A stretch of DNA of 64,000 nt, from NCBI GenBank assembly GCA_016722075.1, contig JADKGW010000001.1:1240001-1304000 (forward strand). Reading direction: 5' to 3'. Both the position numbers and the translations under genes were made by a program. This DNA is from Candidatus Kouleothrix ribensis. GTDB lineage: Bacteria; Chloroflexota; Chloroflexia; Chloroflexales; Roseiflexaceae. Within the stretch, counting starts at the first letter, position 1. Every line of letters begins with the position of its first letter. Positions 25,590 to 34,363 of the stretch are shown here, one piece after another. The notes beneath the pieces were generated by a model. The model was not told where the DNA came from. It did no database searches and saw only the letters and a program-made list of their open reading frames with translations.

Positions 25590-27290
25590 ATGTTCGATTC
25601 ACCAGATCAGATTGCCGAAGCCTACGCACGCTGGGAGCGCCAGACGCTCGACCCGGCCCTGCGCAAGGCTCCCGAGCGCGCCGCCGCATTCATCACCACC
25701 TCGAGCGCGCCGATCGAGCGGCTATACACGCCGCGCGATCTCGCCGGCAGCGAACCGACCGTCGCCGGGCTGCAGCGCCACTACCTCGACTCGATTGCCC
25801 ACCCTGGCGAGTACCCCTATACGCGCGGCATTCACCCAACCGGCTACCGCGGCAAGCTGTGGACTATGCGCATGTTTGCCGGGTTCGGCAGCGCCGAAGA
25901 GACGAATGCGCGCTTCAAGTACCTGCTGGAGCAAGGCCAGACCGGGCTGTCGATCGCATTCGACATGCCCACGCTGTATGGCCGCGACACCGACCACCCA
26001 CTGGTCGAAGGCGAATTCGGCAAATGCGGCGTAGCGGTGTCGTCGCTGGCCGATATGGAGCTGCTACTCGACGGTCTGCCGCTCGATCAGGTCAGCACCT
26101 CGATGACGATCAACTCGCCGGCTGCGATGATCTGGGCGATGTACCTGGCGGTGGCCGAGCAACGCGGCATTCCGTGGGCTGCGCTGCGCGGCACAACCCA
26201 GAACGACATCCTGAAGGAGTATATCGCACAGAACGAGTACATCTTCCCACCCGAGCAGTCGATGCGCCTGGTGGTTGATACCTTCGAGTTTGGTGCGCAG
26301 CATGTGCCGCAGTGGAACCCGGTGTCGGTCAGTGGCTACCATATTCGCGAGGCCGGCAGCACCGCCGCGCAAGAGCTGGCCTTCACGCTGGCCGACGGCA
26401 TCGCGTACGTGCAGGCGGCGGTCGATCGCGGACTCGATGTCGACGCAATCGCGCCACGCATCTCGTTCTTCTTTAACGCACACAACGACTTCTTCGAGGA
26501 GATTGCCAAGTACCGCGCGGCCCGGCGGGTGTGGGCGCGCACCATGCGCCAGCGCTTTGGCGCGAAGAACCCGCGCGCGTGGTGGCTGCGCTTCCATTCG
26601 CAGACTGCCGGCGCCAGCCTGACGGCGCAGCAGCCCGAGATCAACGTCGTGCGCACGGCTATCCAGGCGCTGGCAGCTGTGCTGGGCGGCACGCAGAGCC
26701 TGCATACCAACTCGCTCGACGAGGCGCTGGCGCTGCCGAGCGAAAAGGCCGTGACCATTGCGCTGCGCACCCAGCAGATCATTGCCGAAGAGAGCGGCGT
26801 GACCAATACGGTCGACCCGCTGGGCGGCGCGTACTTTGTTGAGGCGCTGACCGACCGAATGGAGCGCGAGTGCCTCGAGTACTTCCGGCAGATCGATCAG
26901 CAGGGCGGCGTGATCGCGGCGATTCGCGCCGGCTACTTCCAGCGCGAGATCGCCGACGCGGCCTATCGGTATCAGCAGGAGATCGACAACGGCACGCGCG
27001 GGATCGTCGGCGTGAACAAGTACGTGGTGGCAGCACCGCTCGAGGTGCCGATCCTCGAGATGGATGCCGAGGGCGAGGCGCGCCACCTGCGGCGGCTGAG
27101 CCAGGTGCGTGCGACGCGCGATACCGCGCTGGTGCAGCGCCGGCTGGGCGAGCTGCGCGCTGTTGCCGAGGGCAACGCCAACATGATGCCGGCGATCCTC
27201 GACTGCGTGCGAGCCTATGCAACCATCGGCGAGATGTGCGACGTGCTGCGCACGGTGTTTGGTGTGTACCAGGAGACAGTGGTGGTGTAA
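25590..27290 (+). CDS. methylmalonyl-CoA mutase large-subunit catalytic domain (no B12 domain)
   Basis: A 566-residue protein matching the substrate-binding TIM barrel of methylmalonyl-CoA mutase, which interconverts (R)-methylmalonyl-CoA and succinyl-CoA using adenosylcobalamin. Motifs include [50 protein letters not shown] and [15 protein letters not shown]. The C-terminal cobalamin-binding domain (DxHxxG) is absent, so a separate small subunit must supply B12. That two-subunit arrangement is common in archaea and Chloroflexota. No small subunit or MeaB is in the window. Related isobutyryl- or ethylmalonyl-CoA mutases are not excluded. GGAAGGA precedes the ATG at 25590. Confidence 0.9.
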   Translation: MFDSPDQIAEAYARWERQTLDPALRKAPERAAAFITTSSAPIERLYTPRDLAGSEPTVAGLQRHYLDSIAHPGEYPYTRGIHPTGYRGKLWTMRMFAGFGSAEETNARFKYLLEQGQTGLSIAFDMPTLYGRDTDHPLVEGEFGKCGVAVSSLADMELLLDGLPLDQVSTSMTINSPAAMIWAMYLAVAEQRGIPWAALRGTTQNDILKEYIAQNEYIFPPEQSMRLVVDTFEFGAQHVPQWNPVSVSGYHIREAGSTAAQELAFTLADGIAYVQAAVDRGLDVDAIAPRISFFFNAHNDFFEEIAKYRAARRVWARTMRQRFGAKNPRAWWLRFHSQTAGASLTAQQPEINVVRTAIQALAAVLGGTQSLHTNSLDEALALPSEKAVTIALRTQQIIAEESGVTNTVDPLGGAYFVEALTDRMERECLEYFRQIDQQGGVIAAIRAGYFQREIADAAYRYQQEIDNGTRGIVGVNKYVVAAPLEVPILEMDAEGEARHLRRLSQVRATRDTALVQRRLGELRAVAEGNANMMPAILDCVRAYATIGEMCDVLRTVFGVYQETVVV

Positions 27291-27312
27291 CCGGCGCGGC
27301 AGGCATTGTCGG

Positions 27313-27660
27313 CTACGGCGCGCCGAGCAGCTCGCGATCCTGCGCCAGCAGATCATGGCGCGGCGGGCTGAATGTATCGATCACCAGCGTGTCTTCGTCG
27401 ATCTCGGCTGCGTGCGGCGTGTTGCTGGCAATATACAGCGACTCGCCCGCGCCGAGCTCGTATGGGATGCCGGCGAGGATGAGACACAGCCGGCCGCGCA
27501 GCACATGGGTAACCTGCTCGTGCGGGTGGCTGTGCTCGGGCAGGCGGCTGCCCGCGTCGAGCTGAACGATCATTTGCATCATGGTATCGCCACTCACCAG
27601 CGTCTGGCGGCGAATGCCCGGCACCATAGTGATCCAGCCGGGCTGATCGCTCGATGGCAT
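27313..27660 (-). CDS. small cupin-domain protein
   Basis: A 115-residue single cupin barrel. Motif 1 supplies the metal ligands His43, His45, His47 and Glu48 region (PEHSHPHEQVTHVLRGRL). Motif 2 supplies His83 (ASNTPHAAEI). Small cupins like this act as dioxygenases, isomerases or sensory proteins; nothing here picks one. AAGGACGA lies upstream of the ATG at 27660; the frame to 27750 would overlap the promoter region of the divergent DUF4126 gene. Its stop is 22 bp from the convergent mutase gene. Confidence 0.82.
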   Translation of the reverse strand: MPSSDQPGWITMVPGIRRQTLVSGDTMMQMIVQLDAGSRLPEHSHPHEQVTHVLRGRLCLILAGIPYELGAGESLYIASNTPHAAEIDEDTLVIDTFSPPRHDLLAQDRELLGAP

Positions 27661-27753
27661 GATCTCGTCCTTTCTACCGCATGTTGCCAGGGCCAGCTGC
27701 AACCCTGGTTGCCCGGCAAACGTATCTTCAGTATGAGATAGCGGGAGCAACCG

Positions 27754-28332
27754 ATGAACATCATAATGAGCATGCTGTCTGCGTTCGGACTCTCGACCGC
27801 AGCCGGACTGAATGCCTACCTGCCGCTACTGACGGTGGGGCTGCTGGCGCGCTACACTAATCTGATCCACCTGAGCGAGCCGTACACACTGCTGTCGAAC
27901 CCGGTCGTGCTGCTGGTGATTGCCGTGCTGGCGCTGCTCGATTTCATCGGCGACAAGATTCCAGCCGTCGATCATGCTCTGCATAGCGCCGGCCTGCTGA
28001 TCGCACCGGTCGCTGGCGCGATCCTGTTCATGTCGGCCAATAGCGGCGCCGGCAGCGTCAGCCCGATCCTGGCGGCGATCTGCGGGATTGTAGTGGCCGG
28101 TGCGACCCACAGCGCGCGGGCTGGTGTGCGGCCGCTGGCGACGTTCACGACCGCTGGGGTGGCCAACCCGGTGATTAGTTTCCTCGAGGATGTGACCTCG
28201 CTGATCCTATCGGTGCTGGCGATCCTGGTTCCGGTGCTGGCGGTTCTGCTGGTGCTGAGCTTCGCACTGCTCATGTTTATGCTGTATCGCCGGCTGCGCG
28301 GTCGCCGCGTCGCGCCGCAACAATCTGCATGA
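27754..28332 (+). CDS. DUF4126 membrane protein
   Basis: A 192-residue membrane protein matching DUF4126. It begins with FGLSTAAGLNAYLPLLTVGLLAR, has HALHSAGLLIAPVAGAILF and GVRPLATFTTAGVANPVISFLED in the middle, and ends in a long hydrophobic helix and a basic RRLRGRR tail. Four or five transmembrane segments are expected. Family function is unknown. Its last 56 bp overlap the 3' end of the convergent aldolase-like gene, so the basic C-terminus is encoded antisense to another gene. Confidence 0.82.
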   Translation: MNIIMSMLSAFGLSTAAGLNAYLPLLTVGLLARYTNLIHLSEPYTLLSNPVVLLVIAVLALLDFIGDKIPAVDHALHSAGLLIAPVAGAILFMSANSGAGSVSPILAAICGIVVAGATHSARAGVRPLATFTTAGVANPVISFLEDVTSLILSVLAILVPVLAVLLVLSFALLMFMLYRRLRGRRVAPQQSA

Positions 28333-29653
28333 ACGACCGGCTGTGCAGCTCGTCGAGCGTGATCCCGGCTGCCAGCGCCTCGGCCTCGGTTAGCGCGCCA
28401 CAGGCTATGCCGCGCAGGAAGAAGTTCAGTAGCCCCTGGCCGGTCGCTGCATCGTCGAACAGATTGCCCACCAGCGTTGCCTGCGATGCGCGCGCGAGAA
28501 ATGCGTGCAGCCGCTGCGCCGCGTCGCCGAGCTGCCCTAAGAAGAACGCGTACACGGCGGCGTAGCGCACCGGCAGCTGGGCCGGGTGCAGATCCCAGCT
28601 CTGATAGTAGCCGTGCTGCAGCGAGCGCGTGATGTTGTCATAATGAATTTTCCAGGCCTGCTGCACCACCGCGCGATTCTCGGCAAGCTGAAGCTCGCTC
28701 AGCGGTTGGCTGCTGCTGCTGCGGTGCGGGCCGATTGGCATGATCGTGGTGACGCTGTCGCTAATCGCGATGCCAGTGCCCGCGAGTGCGGCCTGGATCG
28801 CGGCGCGCGCAAAATCGGCGGCCGGGTGGTCGTGCGCCTGGTAGCGCGCGGTGATCGCACAGGCTGCGGTATAATCGTACGTGCCGAACGCAATTGACAT
28901 AACGCGACCATCGCCTGCATCGACGAGCCGGCGCAGATTGCTCTCGCCGCGCTGATTGACGATCGCCTGGGGCGTTTCGATCATGAGGTCGATCGCGATT
29001 GTGCCGGCGGCAATGCCGCTGGCATGTTCGATCGTTGTGAGCAGCGTTGCCAGCGCGGCGACGTGCTCGGGCAGGCTTACTTTTGGCAGCGTCACGACAA
29101 AGTGTGGCGGCACAGCGCCGCCGCTGCGCGCCGCTAAGGCTGCCAGCACATGGTCGAGTGTGCGCGCCGCGCGTACGAACGACTCGTCGGCGAATGACTT
29201 GATCCGGATGCCGACGAACGGCGGCAGTGTCTGCTCGGCCAGCCCAAGCGCCAGCTGTTCGCCGACTGTGGTTGCGTGGGCGTCTTCCTCGGCATCGGCG
29301 CGGTAGCCGTAGCCATCCTCGAAATCGGCACGCTGATCCTCGACCGGCTCGCTGTGTAGCTTGGCGCGCACGCGCTCGTAGATCGTCTGGGCCAGCCGCG
29401 CGTCGCCCGGCAGCGCCAACGCCTCGGCGAAGGTCAATGGATCGGGCGCGTACGCATCCAGGCTCGCCAGCGCGATCTGGCCAAGCCTGTGCTGCCCGCC
29501 GGCTTTGAACAGGTGCGCGCCGCCATACACGCTATGCACCGGCCGGCGCTCGGGTGGGTCGCCGGGGTACAGTGTGGTGAAGCGCTGGTTGGCAGCAGCG
29601 ACCTGCCGCTCGATCTCGGCGAGCCGTGCGGGGTCGAGCAGCAAGCTACGCAT
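28277..29653 (-). CDS. DUF6986 / HpcH-HpaI aldolase-like protein
   Basis: A 458-residue protein resembling the DUF6986 family, which has the phosphoenolpyruvate-binding TIM barrel of citrate-lyase-beta/HpcH aldolases. Features include HSVYGGAHLFKAGGQHRLGQ (about 40-59), VEDQRADFEDGYGYR with an acidic metal-site cluster, FVVTLPKVSLPEHV, IDLMIETPQAIVN (the aldolase metal-binding Glu) and SIAFGTYDYTAACAI. A C-C bond lyase or PEP-binding enzyme is likely, substrate unknown. No strong ribosome-binding site is visible; TTG/GTG alternatives are possible. The 3' end overlaps the DUF4126 gene by 56 bp. The next minus-strand gene upstream ends 18 bp away. Confidence 0.75.
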   Translation of the reverse strand: MRSLLLDPARLAEIERQVAAANQRFTTLYPGDPPERRPVHSVYGGAHLFKAGGQHRLGQIALASLDAYAPDPLTFAEALALPGDARLAQTIYERVRAKLHSEPVEDQRADFEDGYGYRADAEEDAHATTVGEQLALGLAEQTLPPFVGIRIKSFADESFVRAARTLDHVLAALAARSGGAVPPHFVVTLPKVSLPEHVAALATLLTTIEHASGIAAGTIAIDLMIETPQAIVNQRGESNLRRLVDAGDGRVMSIAFGTYDYTAACAITARYQAHDHPAADFARAAIQAALAGTGIAISDSVTTIMPIGPHRSSSSQPLSELQLAENRAVVQQAWKIHYDNITRSLQHGYYQSWDLHPAQLPVRYAAVYAFFLGQLGDAAQRLHAFLARASQATLVGNLFDDAATGQGLLNFFLRGIACGALTEAEALAAGITLDELHSRSFMQIVAARRGDRAAGDTA

Positions 29654-29671
29654 GAGGTACCTCGGGGCTGC

Positions 29672-30253
29672 TTATGCCTCGCCAGCCGGCTCCTCGGCGG
29701 GTTCGGGCGGGCTGATCGGGGGCGCTGGCTCGCTGGGTGGCGCGTCGGCCTGGTAGAGCGCGACGATCCGGGACAACGCCAGCGCTGCGAAGTCGCGCGC
29801 AATTGGTGTGAAGCCGCCCAGCAGTGGGAAGATCTGCACATTGCGCAACGGCACAAACTCGTCGGTGATGCGTTCGAGCGCCTCGGGCAGCGTCAGGTCG
29901 GGGCGCTTGTGCATGGTAGCGCGCACCACGAAGGCCTCGGTGAACAGCATAACCGTGATCGGCACCACCCCGCGCAGCTGCTCGTCGCGCGGATAATCGG
30001 CCGGCGGTGCGGCCTCGGCCAGCGTTGCGATCAGCAGCGCGTCGTTGCGATCAACCAGCAGGCTCGGCACCCGCTGCACCTGTTGGGCGCGCTCGAGTGG
30101 CGCGATCGACGCGTCGCGCAGCGGCAGGAAGCGGCGCTGCTCGCCATTCACCGCGTCGCTCACGCGCCGGTAGATCGCCAGATCGTAGGCCCCGGCGATG
30201 ATCAGGCTGTTGGTGTAGATCTCGATCCGGTGTGTGTAGTATGGTTCGGTCAT
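29672..30253 (-). CDS. conserved hypothetical, DUF6812-like
   Basis: A 193-residue protein. Residues 6-170 appear to hold two related beta-rich halves, each with a pattern like RIEIYTNSLIIAGAY and VPITVMLFTEAFVVRATMHK, followed by a 'PLRDASIAPL' or 'PLRNVQIFPL' strand. This matches what I know of DUF6812-type small proteins, here duplicated in tandem. The last 20 residues are a Pro/Glu-rich tail. Function unknown. Start at the ATG at 30253 with AAAGG upstream. It probably shares a transcript with the aldolase-like gene 18 bp downstream. Confidence 0.6.
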   Translation of the reverse strand: MTEPYYTHRIEIYTNSLIIAGAYDLAIYRRVSDAVNGEQRRFLPLRDASIAPLERAQQVQRVPSLLVDRNDALLIATLAEAAPPADYPRDEQLRGVVPITVMLFTEAFVVRATMHKRPDLTLPEALERITDEFVPLRNVQIFPLLGGFTPIARDFAALALSRIVALYQADAPPSEPAPPISPPEPAEEPAGEA

Positions 30254-30275
30254 GGATCGCCTTTGTTCGCATAAG

Positions 30276-30298
30276 CATCCCAGCGGGATGGTTTTTTT
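30276..30298 (+). terminator. plus-strand intrinsic terminator between minus-strand genes
   Basis: CATCCC (30276-30281), AGC loop, GGGATG (30285-30290), then G and seven T (30292-30298). It is oriented to stop plus-strand transcription, although both flanking genes are on the minus strand. Confidence 0.55.
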
Positions 30299-30346
30299 GA
30301 AGCGCGGCTCTGCTCGATCGGGCCTGGGCAACCGGCCATTGCGGGG

Positions 30347-31003
30347 CTAATCGCCGAGCGTGAGCTTATAGCCAAAGCCGCGCACGGTCACAAGGTAGCG
30401 TGGATTGCCGGGGTCGTCCTCAATCCGCTGGCGCAGCCGGTAGACTAGCGCATCGATCGCGTTATAGTCGTACACCTCGTAGTCCCACACATTCTGCGCG
30501 ATCTCGTCTTTGCTGATCACCTGGCCTTTGTGCGAGTACAGTAGCTCGAGCAGCTGGAATTCCTTGACGGTCAGCGGCGGTGTGAGCAGCTTGCCCTGGA
30601 TGTAGACTTCTTTGGCGCGGCTGTCGATGCGCAGCCCTTCCTCGGCCGCGCGCACACGCTTGAGGATCTCGAGCGGCAGGGGGCCTTTTTGGGTCGCCTC
30701 AGGGTCGTTGAAGATGATCTCGGTGTCGGCCACCCACACGCGATCCTGGTTGCGCAGCGGGCGCGTACCATCGACCCGATCGCCGTTCAGGTAGGTGCCA
30801 TTGGTGCTCTCGAGATCGCGCACGAGGTAACCGCTCTCGTCGTGTTCCAGGCGTGCATGCCGGCGCGATGCCAGCGGGTGATCGATAATAATATCGTTGG
30901 CGCTGTCGCGCCCGAGCGACAGGATCGGCTTGTCCCATTCAATTTCGGTCGGGTCAGCGTCCTGACGCCTGATAACCAGGAGCGGTGCAGGGTTTGGCTG
31001 CAT
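30347..31003 (-). CDS. FHA domain fused to OmpR/PhoB-type winged helix
   Basis: A 218-residue regulator. Residues 10-100 are an FHA phosphothreonine-binding domain with the canonical Gly31-Arg32 (LSLGRDSAND), Ser46-Arg-Arg-His49 and Asn68-Gly69 (ESTNGTYLNGD). Residues about 120-218 are a Trans_reg_C winged helix: LTVKEFQLLELLYSHKGQV, DALVYRLRQRIEDDP and TVRGFGYKL. There is no receiver domain, so input is presumably binding of a phosphothreonine peptide. It is divergent from a Ser/Thr kinase gene 200 bp away, its obvious candidate partner. A good promoter lies at 31051-31079. Confidence 0.9.
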   Translation of the reverse strand: MQPNPAPLLVIRRQDADPTEIEWDKPILSLGRDSANDIIIDHPLASRRHARLEHDESGYLVRDLESTNGTYLNGDRVDGTRPLRNQDRVWVADTEIIFNDPEATQKGPLPLEILKRVRAAEEGLRIDSRAKEVYIQGKLLTPPLTVKEFQLLELLYSHKGQVISKDEIAQNVWDYEVYDYNAIDALVYRLRQRIEDDPGNPRYLVTVRGFGYKLTLGD

Positions 31004-31050
31004 GGAGCACTCCTCAGAATGACCCCTGCGCGGTTTTGAATCCAGCGCGC

Positions 31051-31079
31051 AATATGGTACAATCGCTGTAACCTGTCAA
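31051..31079 (-). promoter_or_regulatory. promoter of FHA-winged-helix gene
   Basis: Minus strand TTGACA (31079-31074), 17-bp spacer, CATATT (31056-31051). About 40 bp upstream of the ATG. Confidence 0.6.
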
Positions 31080-31204
31080 GGATTATACCATCAGGACAGC
31101 GAAAATACCAGATGTCTATTCCAGTCGGCAGCTAGCAGTCGGCAGTCGGCAGAGTATGCCGGCATGCTGCTTACTGCTTACTGCCGATTGTTCGGGAGTC
31201 CTCG

Positions 31205-32983
31205 TTGACACACCTGGTTGGCCAGCAGCTGGGCCGGTATCTGGCTCAGGAGGAAATTGGGCGCGGTGGCATGGCGCGGGTTTACCGTGCGCTCGATACA
31301 CAGCTGAAGCGTACGGTGGCGCTAAAGGTGCTGGCGCCGCAGCTGGCGCTCGATCCCGAGTTTGCGCAGCGTTTCGAGCGCGAGGCCGTGACGGCGGCTA
31401 ACCTGCGGCACCCGAATATTGTTACCATCTACGATGTCGGCGAGCATGCTGGGCTACGCTATATTGCGATGGAGTTCGTGCGCGGGCGCACGCTGCACGC
31501 CATTATCGAAGAGCGTGGTGCGCTCGGGCTGGGCTACGCGATTGCAATCGTCGGCCCGGTGGCGGCCGCGCTAGATTACGCCCACAGCCAGGGTGCGGTA
31601 CACCGTGATGTCAAGCCCCAGAATGTGATGGTCGATACGGAGGGGCGCGTGCTGCTGACCGACTTCGGGATTGCGCAGGCACCCGAGGGCGGCAGCGATG
31701 GCCGCCGGCTGACGCGCACCGGCATTTTCATGGGCACACCCGAGTATATCTCGCCCGAGCAGGCCTCGGCCCAGCGCGTCGATGGCCGCAGCGATCTGTA
31801 CTCACTGGGCATCGCCACATACGAGGTGATCACCGGCGCGGTGCCGTTCTCGGGCGCCACGCCCCAGCTGATCGTCGCGCACGCGCAGAAGGTGCCGCCG
31901 CCACCTTCGTCGATCGACCCGCGCCAGCCGCCCGAGCTCGACCTGGTGATCGGGCGGATTCTGGCCAAGCGCCCCGAGAACCGCTTCGCTACCGGCGGGG
32001 CATTCGTCGAGGCTTTGCGCGTCGTGGCACGCAAGTATGGCACGCCGGTCGCCGGCACGCCCGGCCTGGCCGATCTGGCAGAGCCGCGCGGTGGCATGCC
32101 GGGCGCTGCATCGTCGCCATCACTGCCGGTAAAGCCGTTGGTGCCGGCCGTGCCGCCCAGCCGCCCGACCGACCCGACACAAATTGGGCCGACGCCCTAT
32201 GCAGCTCCGCCGCCAGCTCCAGCGCCGGCCACACCGGCAGCGTCCCCACGCCTGCGCCCATCTGCCGTGCCGCTGCCATACGACGATGACCAGGATGATG
32301 ATCCAATCTATGCCGCGCGACCATCCACGCCGCGCGCGCTGGCGGGGTATGGCGGCCGCATGGGCCGGCCGACCAGCCTGTGGCTGATTGCCGGCGTGTT
32401 GGGTGGCCTGCTGCTGGTGCTGCTGTTCGTACTCTGGCGCACCCTGAGCGCTAGCCCGGCTGTGCCGCCCCGGCCGACCGGCGTGGTCGTGCCAACGCTT
32501 GCGCCGACCGCCGCGCCCATCCCAACATCATCGCCAACATCTGAGCCATTGCCAACGCCCGAGCCGCCCACGCTTGAGCCGAGCACAGAACCCAGCTCGC
32601 CACCGCCGACACGGGCACCAACTGAGCCACCGCCGGCTCCGACGCCCGAGCCACCGCCGGTTCCGACGCCCGAGCCACCGCCGGCTCCAACGCCCGAGCC
32701 GCCCACGCCCGAGCCGCCTACGCCCGAGCCGCCTACGCCCGAGCCGCCTACGCCCGAGCCGCCCACGCCCGAGCCGCCCACGGCGGCGCCTAGCGCTACG
32801 ATAGCCGAATCGCCGTCGCCGCTCACCAGCGCGACGGCGACACTTTCTGCGGTGCCCAGCGCAACTGCGACGCACACCCCGGCGCCTAGCGCAACGACCG
32901 GGGCTACGCCCGAGCCTGCGACAGGTACGCCAACTGCAACCGAGGCGCCTAGCCCGACTCAGACGCCGGCACCAACGCCATAG
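31205..32983 (+). CDS. transmembrane Ser/Thr protein kinase with Pro/Thr/Glu-repeat exterior
   Basis: A 592-residue PknB-like kinase. The kinase domain at 11-275 is complete: GRGGMARVY loop (19-27), Lys41, Glu60, HRDVKPQN with Asp135 and Asn140, DFG Asp153, and TPEYISPEQA. A Pro-rich juxtamembrane stretch (280-388) precedes one transmembrane helix (391-412). The external part (about 430-592) is low-complexity, with PTPEP repeats and Thr/Pro/Ser runs, not PASTA domains. The start must be the TTG at 31205: no ATG or GTG lies between it and the glycine loop, and GGGAG is 7 bp upstream. Divergent from the FHA-winged-helix gene. Confidence 0.92.
   Translation: MTHLVGQQLGRYLAQEEIGRGGMARVYRALDTQLKRTVALKVLAPQLALDPEFAQRFEREAVTAANLRHPNIVTIYDVGEHAGLRYIAMEFVRGRTLHAIIEERGALGLGYAIAIVGPVAAALDYAHSQGAVHRDVKPQNVMVDTEGRVLLTDFGIAQAPEGGSDGRRLTRTGIFMGTPEYISPEQASAQRVDGRSDLYSLGIATYEVITGAVPFSGATPQLIVAHAQKVPPPPSSIDPRQPPELDLVIGRILAKRPENRFATGGAFVEALRVVARKYGTPVAGTPGLADLAEPRGGMPGAASSPSLPVKPLVPAVPPSRPTDPTQIGPTPYAAPPPAPAPATPAASPRLRPSAVPLPYDDDQDDDPIYAARPSTPRALAGYGGRMGRPTSLWLIAGVLGGLLLVLLFVLWRTLSASPAVPPRPTGVVVPTLAPTAAPIPTSSPTSEPLPTPEPPTLEPSTEPSSPPPTRAPTEPPPAPTPEPPPVPTPEPPPAPTPEPPTPEPPTPEPPTPEPPTPEPPTPEPPTAAPSATIAESPSPLTSATATLSAVPSATATHTPAPSATTGATPEPATGTPTATEAPSPTQTPAPTP
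32690..32790 (+). repeat. 15-bp in-frame repeat (PPTPE)
   Basis: Tandem 15-mers of the form CCCGAGCCGCCTACG encode repeated PPTPE units in the kinase exterior. Copy number is prone to slippage. Confidence 0.8.
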
Positions 32984-33006
32984 CCGGCCTGTGCGACGAA
33001 CAACCT

Positions 33007-34047
33007 ATGGCCGATGAACTACAGCCCAGCCATATGCTGACCCTGCCAGGCGATCTGCGCACTGCGATCGAGCGGGCACTGGCGGCCGTGCCGGCGCCGC
33101 GCTGGGTTGGCGCGGCCCAGCAGCTGAGCCAGCGCTACCGCGGTGTACGGCCGCTCGGCCAGGCCGCGCCGGCCAGTGGCGAGCTGGCAGCGCTGGGGTA
33201 TGCTGCGCTGATCATGCCGGCTACCTATGCGCAGCTGCGTGGTGCCATGGCCGCAACTGCCGCCCGGCTGCCCGGCTGGCAGCCGGCTACGCTGCTCGAT
33301 CTGGGCAGCGGGCCAGGTACCGCCCTCTGGGCCGCCTGCGCGCAGTGGCCCGAGGTGCAGCTGCTTACCGCCTACGAGCGCGAGCCGGCGCTGATTGCGC
33401 TCGGGCGGAGCCTGGCCGCCGCCAGCACGCACGCGGCCATACGCGCAACCAGCTGGGAACGCGGCGACCTGGCTCGCTTCGCGACGCCCAGGCGCTACGA
33501 TCTAGTGGTGCTGGGGCATGTGCTGAACGAACTGGCGCCGGCCCAGCGGCAGCTGGTGATCGAGCGCGCCTGGGCCGCCACTGCCGGCGTGCTACTGATT
33601 GCCGAGCCTGGCACGCCCGAGGCTTTCGAGGTGGTGCGCACAGCCCGCGATGCCCTGCTGGCCACCGGCGCACACACGATCGGCCCATGTACCCACAACC
33701 AGCCCTGCCCACTGCAGGGCGACTGGTGCCACTTTCCGCAGCGGCTGCAGCGGCCCGAGTTTCAGCGGCGCGCCCGCGCGGCGCCCTCGCCCTGGGAAGA
33801 CGCCAAGTTCGCCTACGCCGCGCTGGCACGCTTCGCGCCGGCCAGGCCGATCTGGGGCCGCGTGATCCGCGAGCCGACCAGCAACAAAGCCTACGCCGAG
33901 GTGTTGATCTCGTCGCACGGGGGCGTGGCGCGCTATCGCGTGCTCAAGCGCCATCGCGAGGCATACCGGCTGGTGAAAGGCCTGGCCTGGGGGCAGGTGC
34001 TCGACACCCTGCTGGCTGTGCCGAGCGAGCCGGAGGCCGAGGAGTAG
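33007..34047 (+). CDS. Rsm22-like rRNA methyltransferase
   Basis: A 346-residue SAM-dependent methyltransferase of the Rsm22 (mitochondrial METTL17-related) family, involved in small ribosomal subunit assembly. The SAM motif LLDLGSGPGTALW is at 96-108, motif II is around LLTAYEREP (119-127), and motif IV is LVVLGHVLNELAP. Cys228, Cys234 and Cys241 in PCTHNQPCPLQGDWCHFPQR are the Fe-S/zinc-type ligands characteristic of the family. Whether it still methylates is uncertain, since METTL17 may act as a factor. It follows the kinase gene by 23 bp on the same strand. Confidence 0.86.
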   Translation: MADELQPSHMLTLPGDLRTAIERALAAVPAPRWVGAAQQLSQRYRGVRPLGQAAPASGELAALGYAALIMPATYAQLRGAMAATAARLPGWQPATLLDLGSGPGTALWAACAQWPEVQLLTAYEREPALIALGRSLAAASTHAAIRATSWERGDLARFATPRRYDLVVLGHVLNELAPAQRQLVIERAWAATAGVLLIAEPGTPEAFEVVRTARDALLATGAHTIGPCTHNQPCPLQGDWCHFPQRLQRPEFQRRARAAPSPWEDAKFAYAALARFAPARPIWGRVIREPTSNKAYAEVLISSHGGVARYRVLKRHREAYRLVKGLAWGQVLDTLLAVPSEPEAEE

Positions 34048-34363
34048 CCGAGCCAACAGTCTGCAGTCGGCAGTCCCCAGCGATAGCGCCACCTGCCAAC
34101 CGGCAACGAATTTCTGGAAAGCTGTACTAGTGCAGATGCATTCGTAGGCAGAACCGCACATTCGTGTGTAGGAGTCCGGCGACGCGTATGGTATTATGGC
34201 ACAGATATCGCAAGCCGAACCAGAACGAGCCGATAACCACCCGGAGTTGGTATGATCGGCATGGATCATAGCTGCTGGCGAAACGCATAGCAGCGTGACG
34301 CGGAACCATGCAACTGTGTACGCCGCCTGCGCTGAGCAGCGCGAATGAACCAAGGCAGGCGCT
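34048..34363. other. intergenic region with possible extended -10
   Basis: No gene seen. TGGTATTAT at 34189-34197 could be an extended -10. An inverted repeat ATGATC-N6-GATCAT lies at 34252-34269, and GCAGTCGGCAG-type short repeats lie at 34060-34080, similar to those near 31126-31150. Confidence 0.4.

Noticed and set aside
26064..27356. 430-residue minus-strand open frame
   Set aside because: Antisense to the mutase gene, which has unmistakable family motifs throughout.
32308..32877. GGSGVGGSGVG-repeat protein on the minus strand
   Set aside because: It is the antisense reading of the PTPEP repeat of the kinase gene; no start signals.
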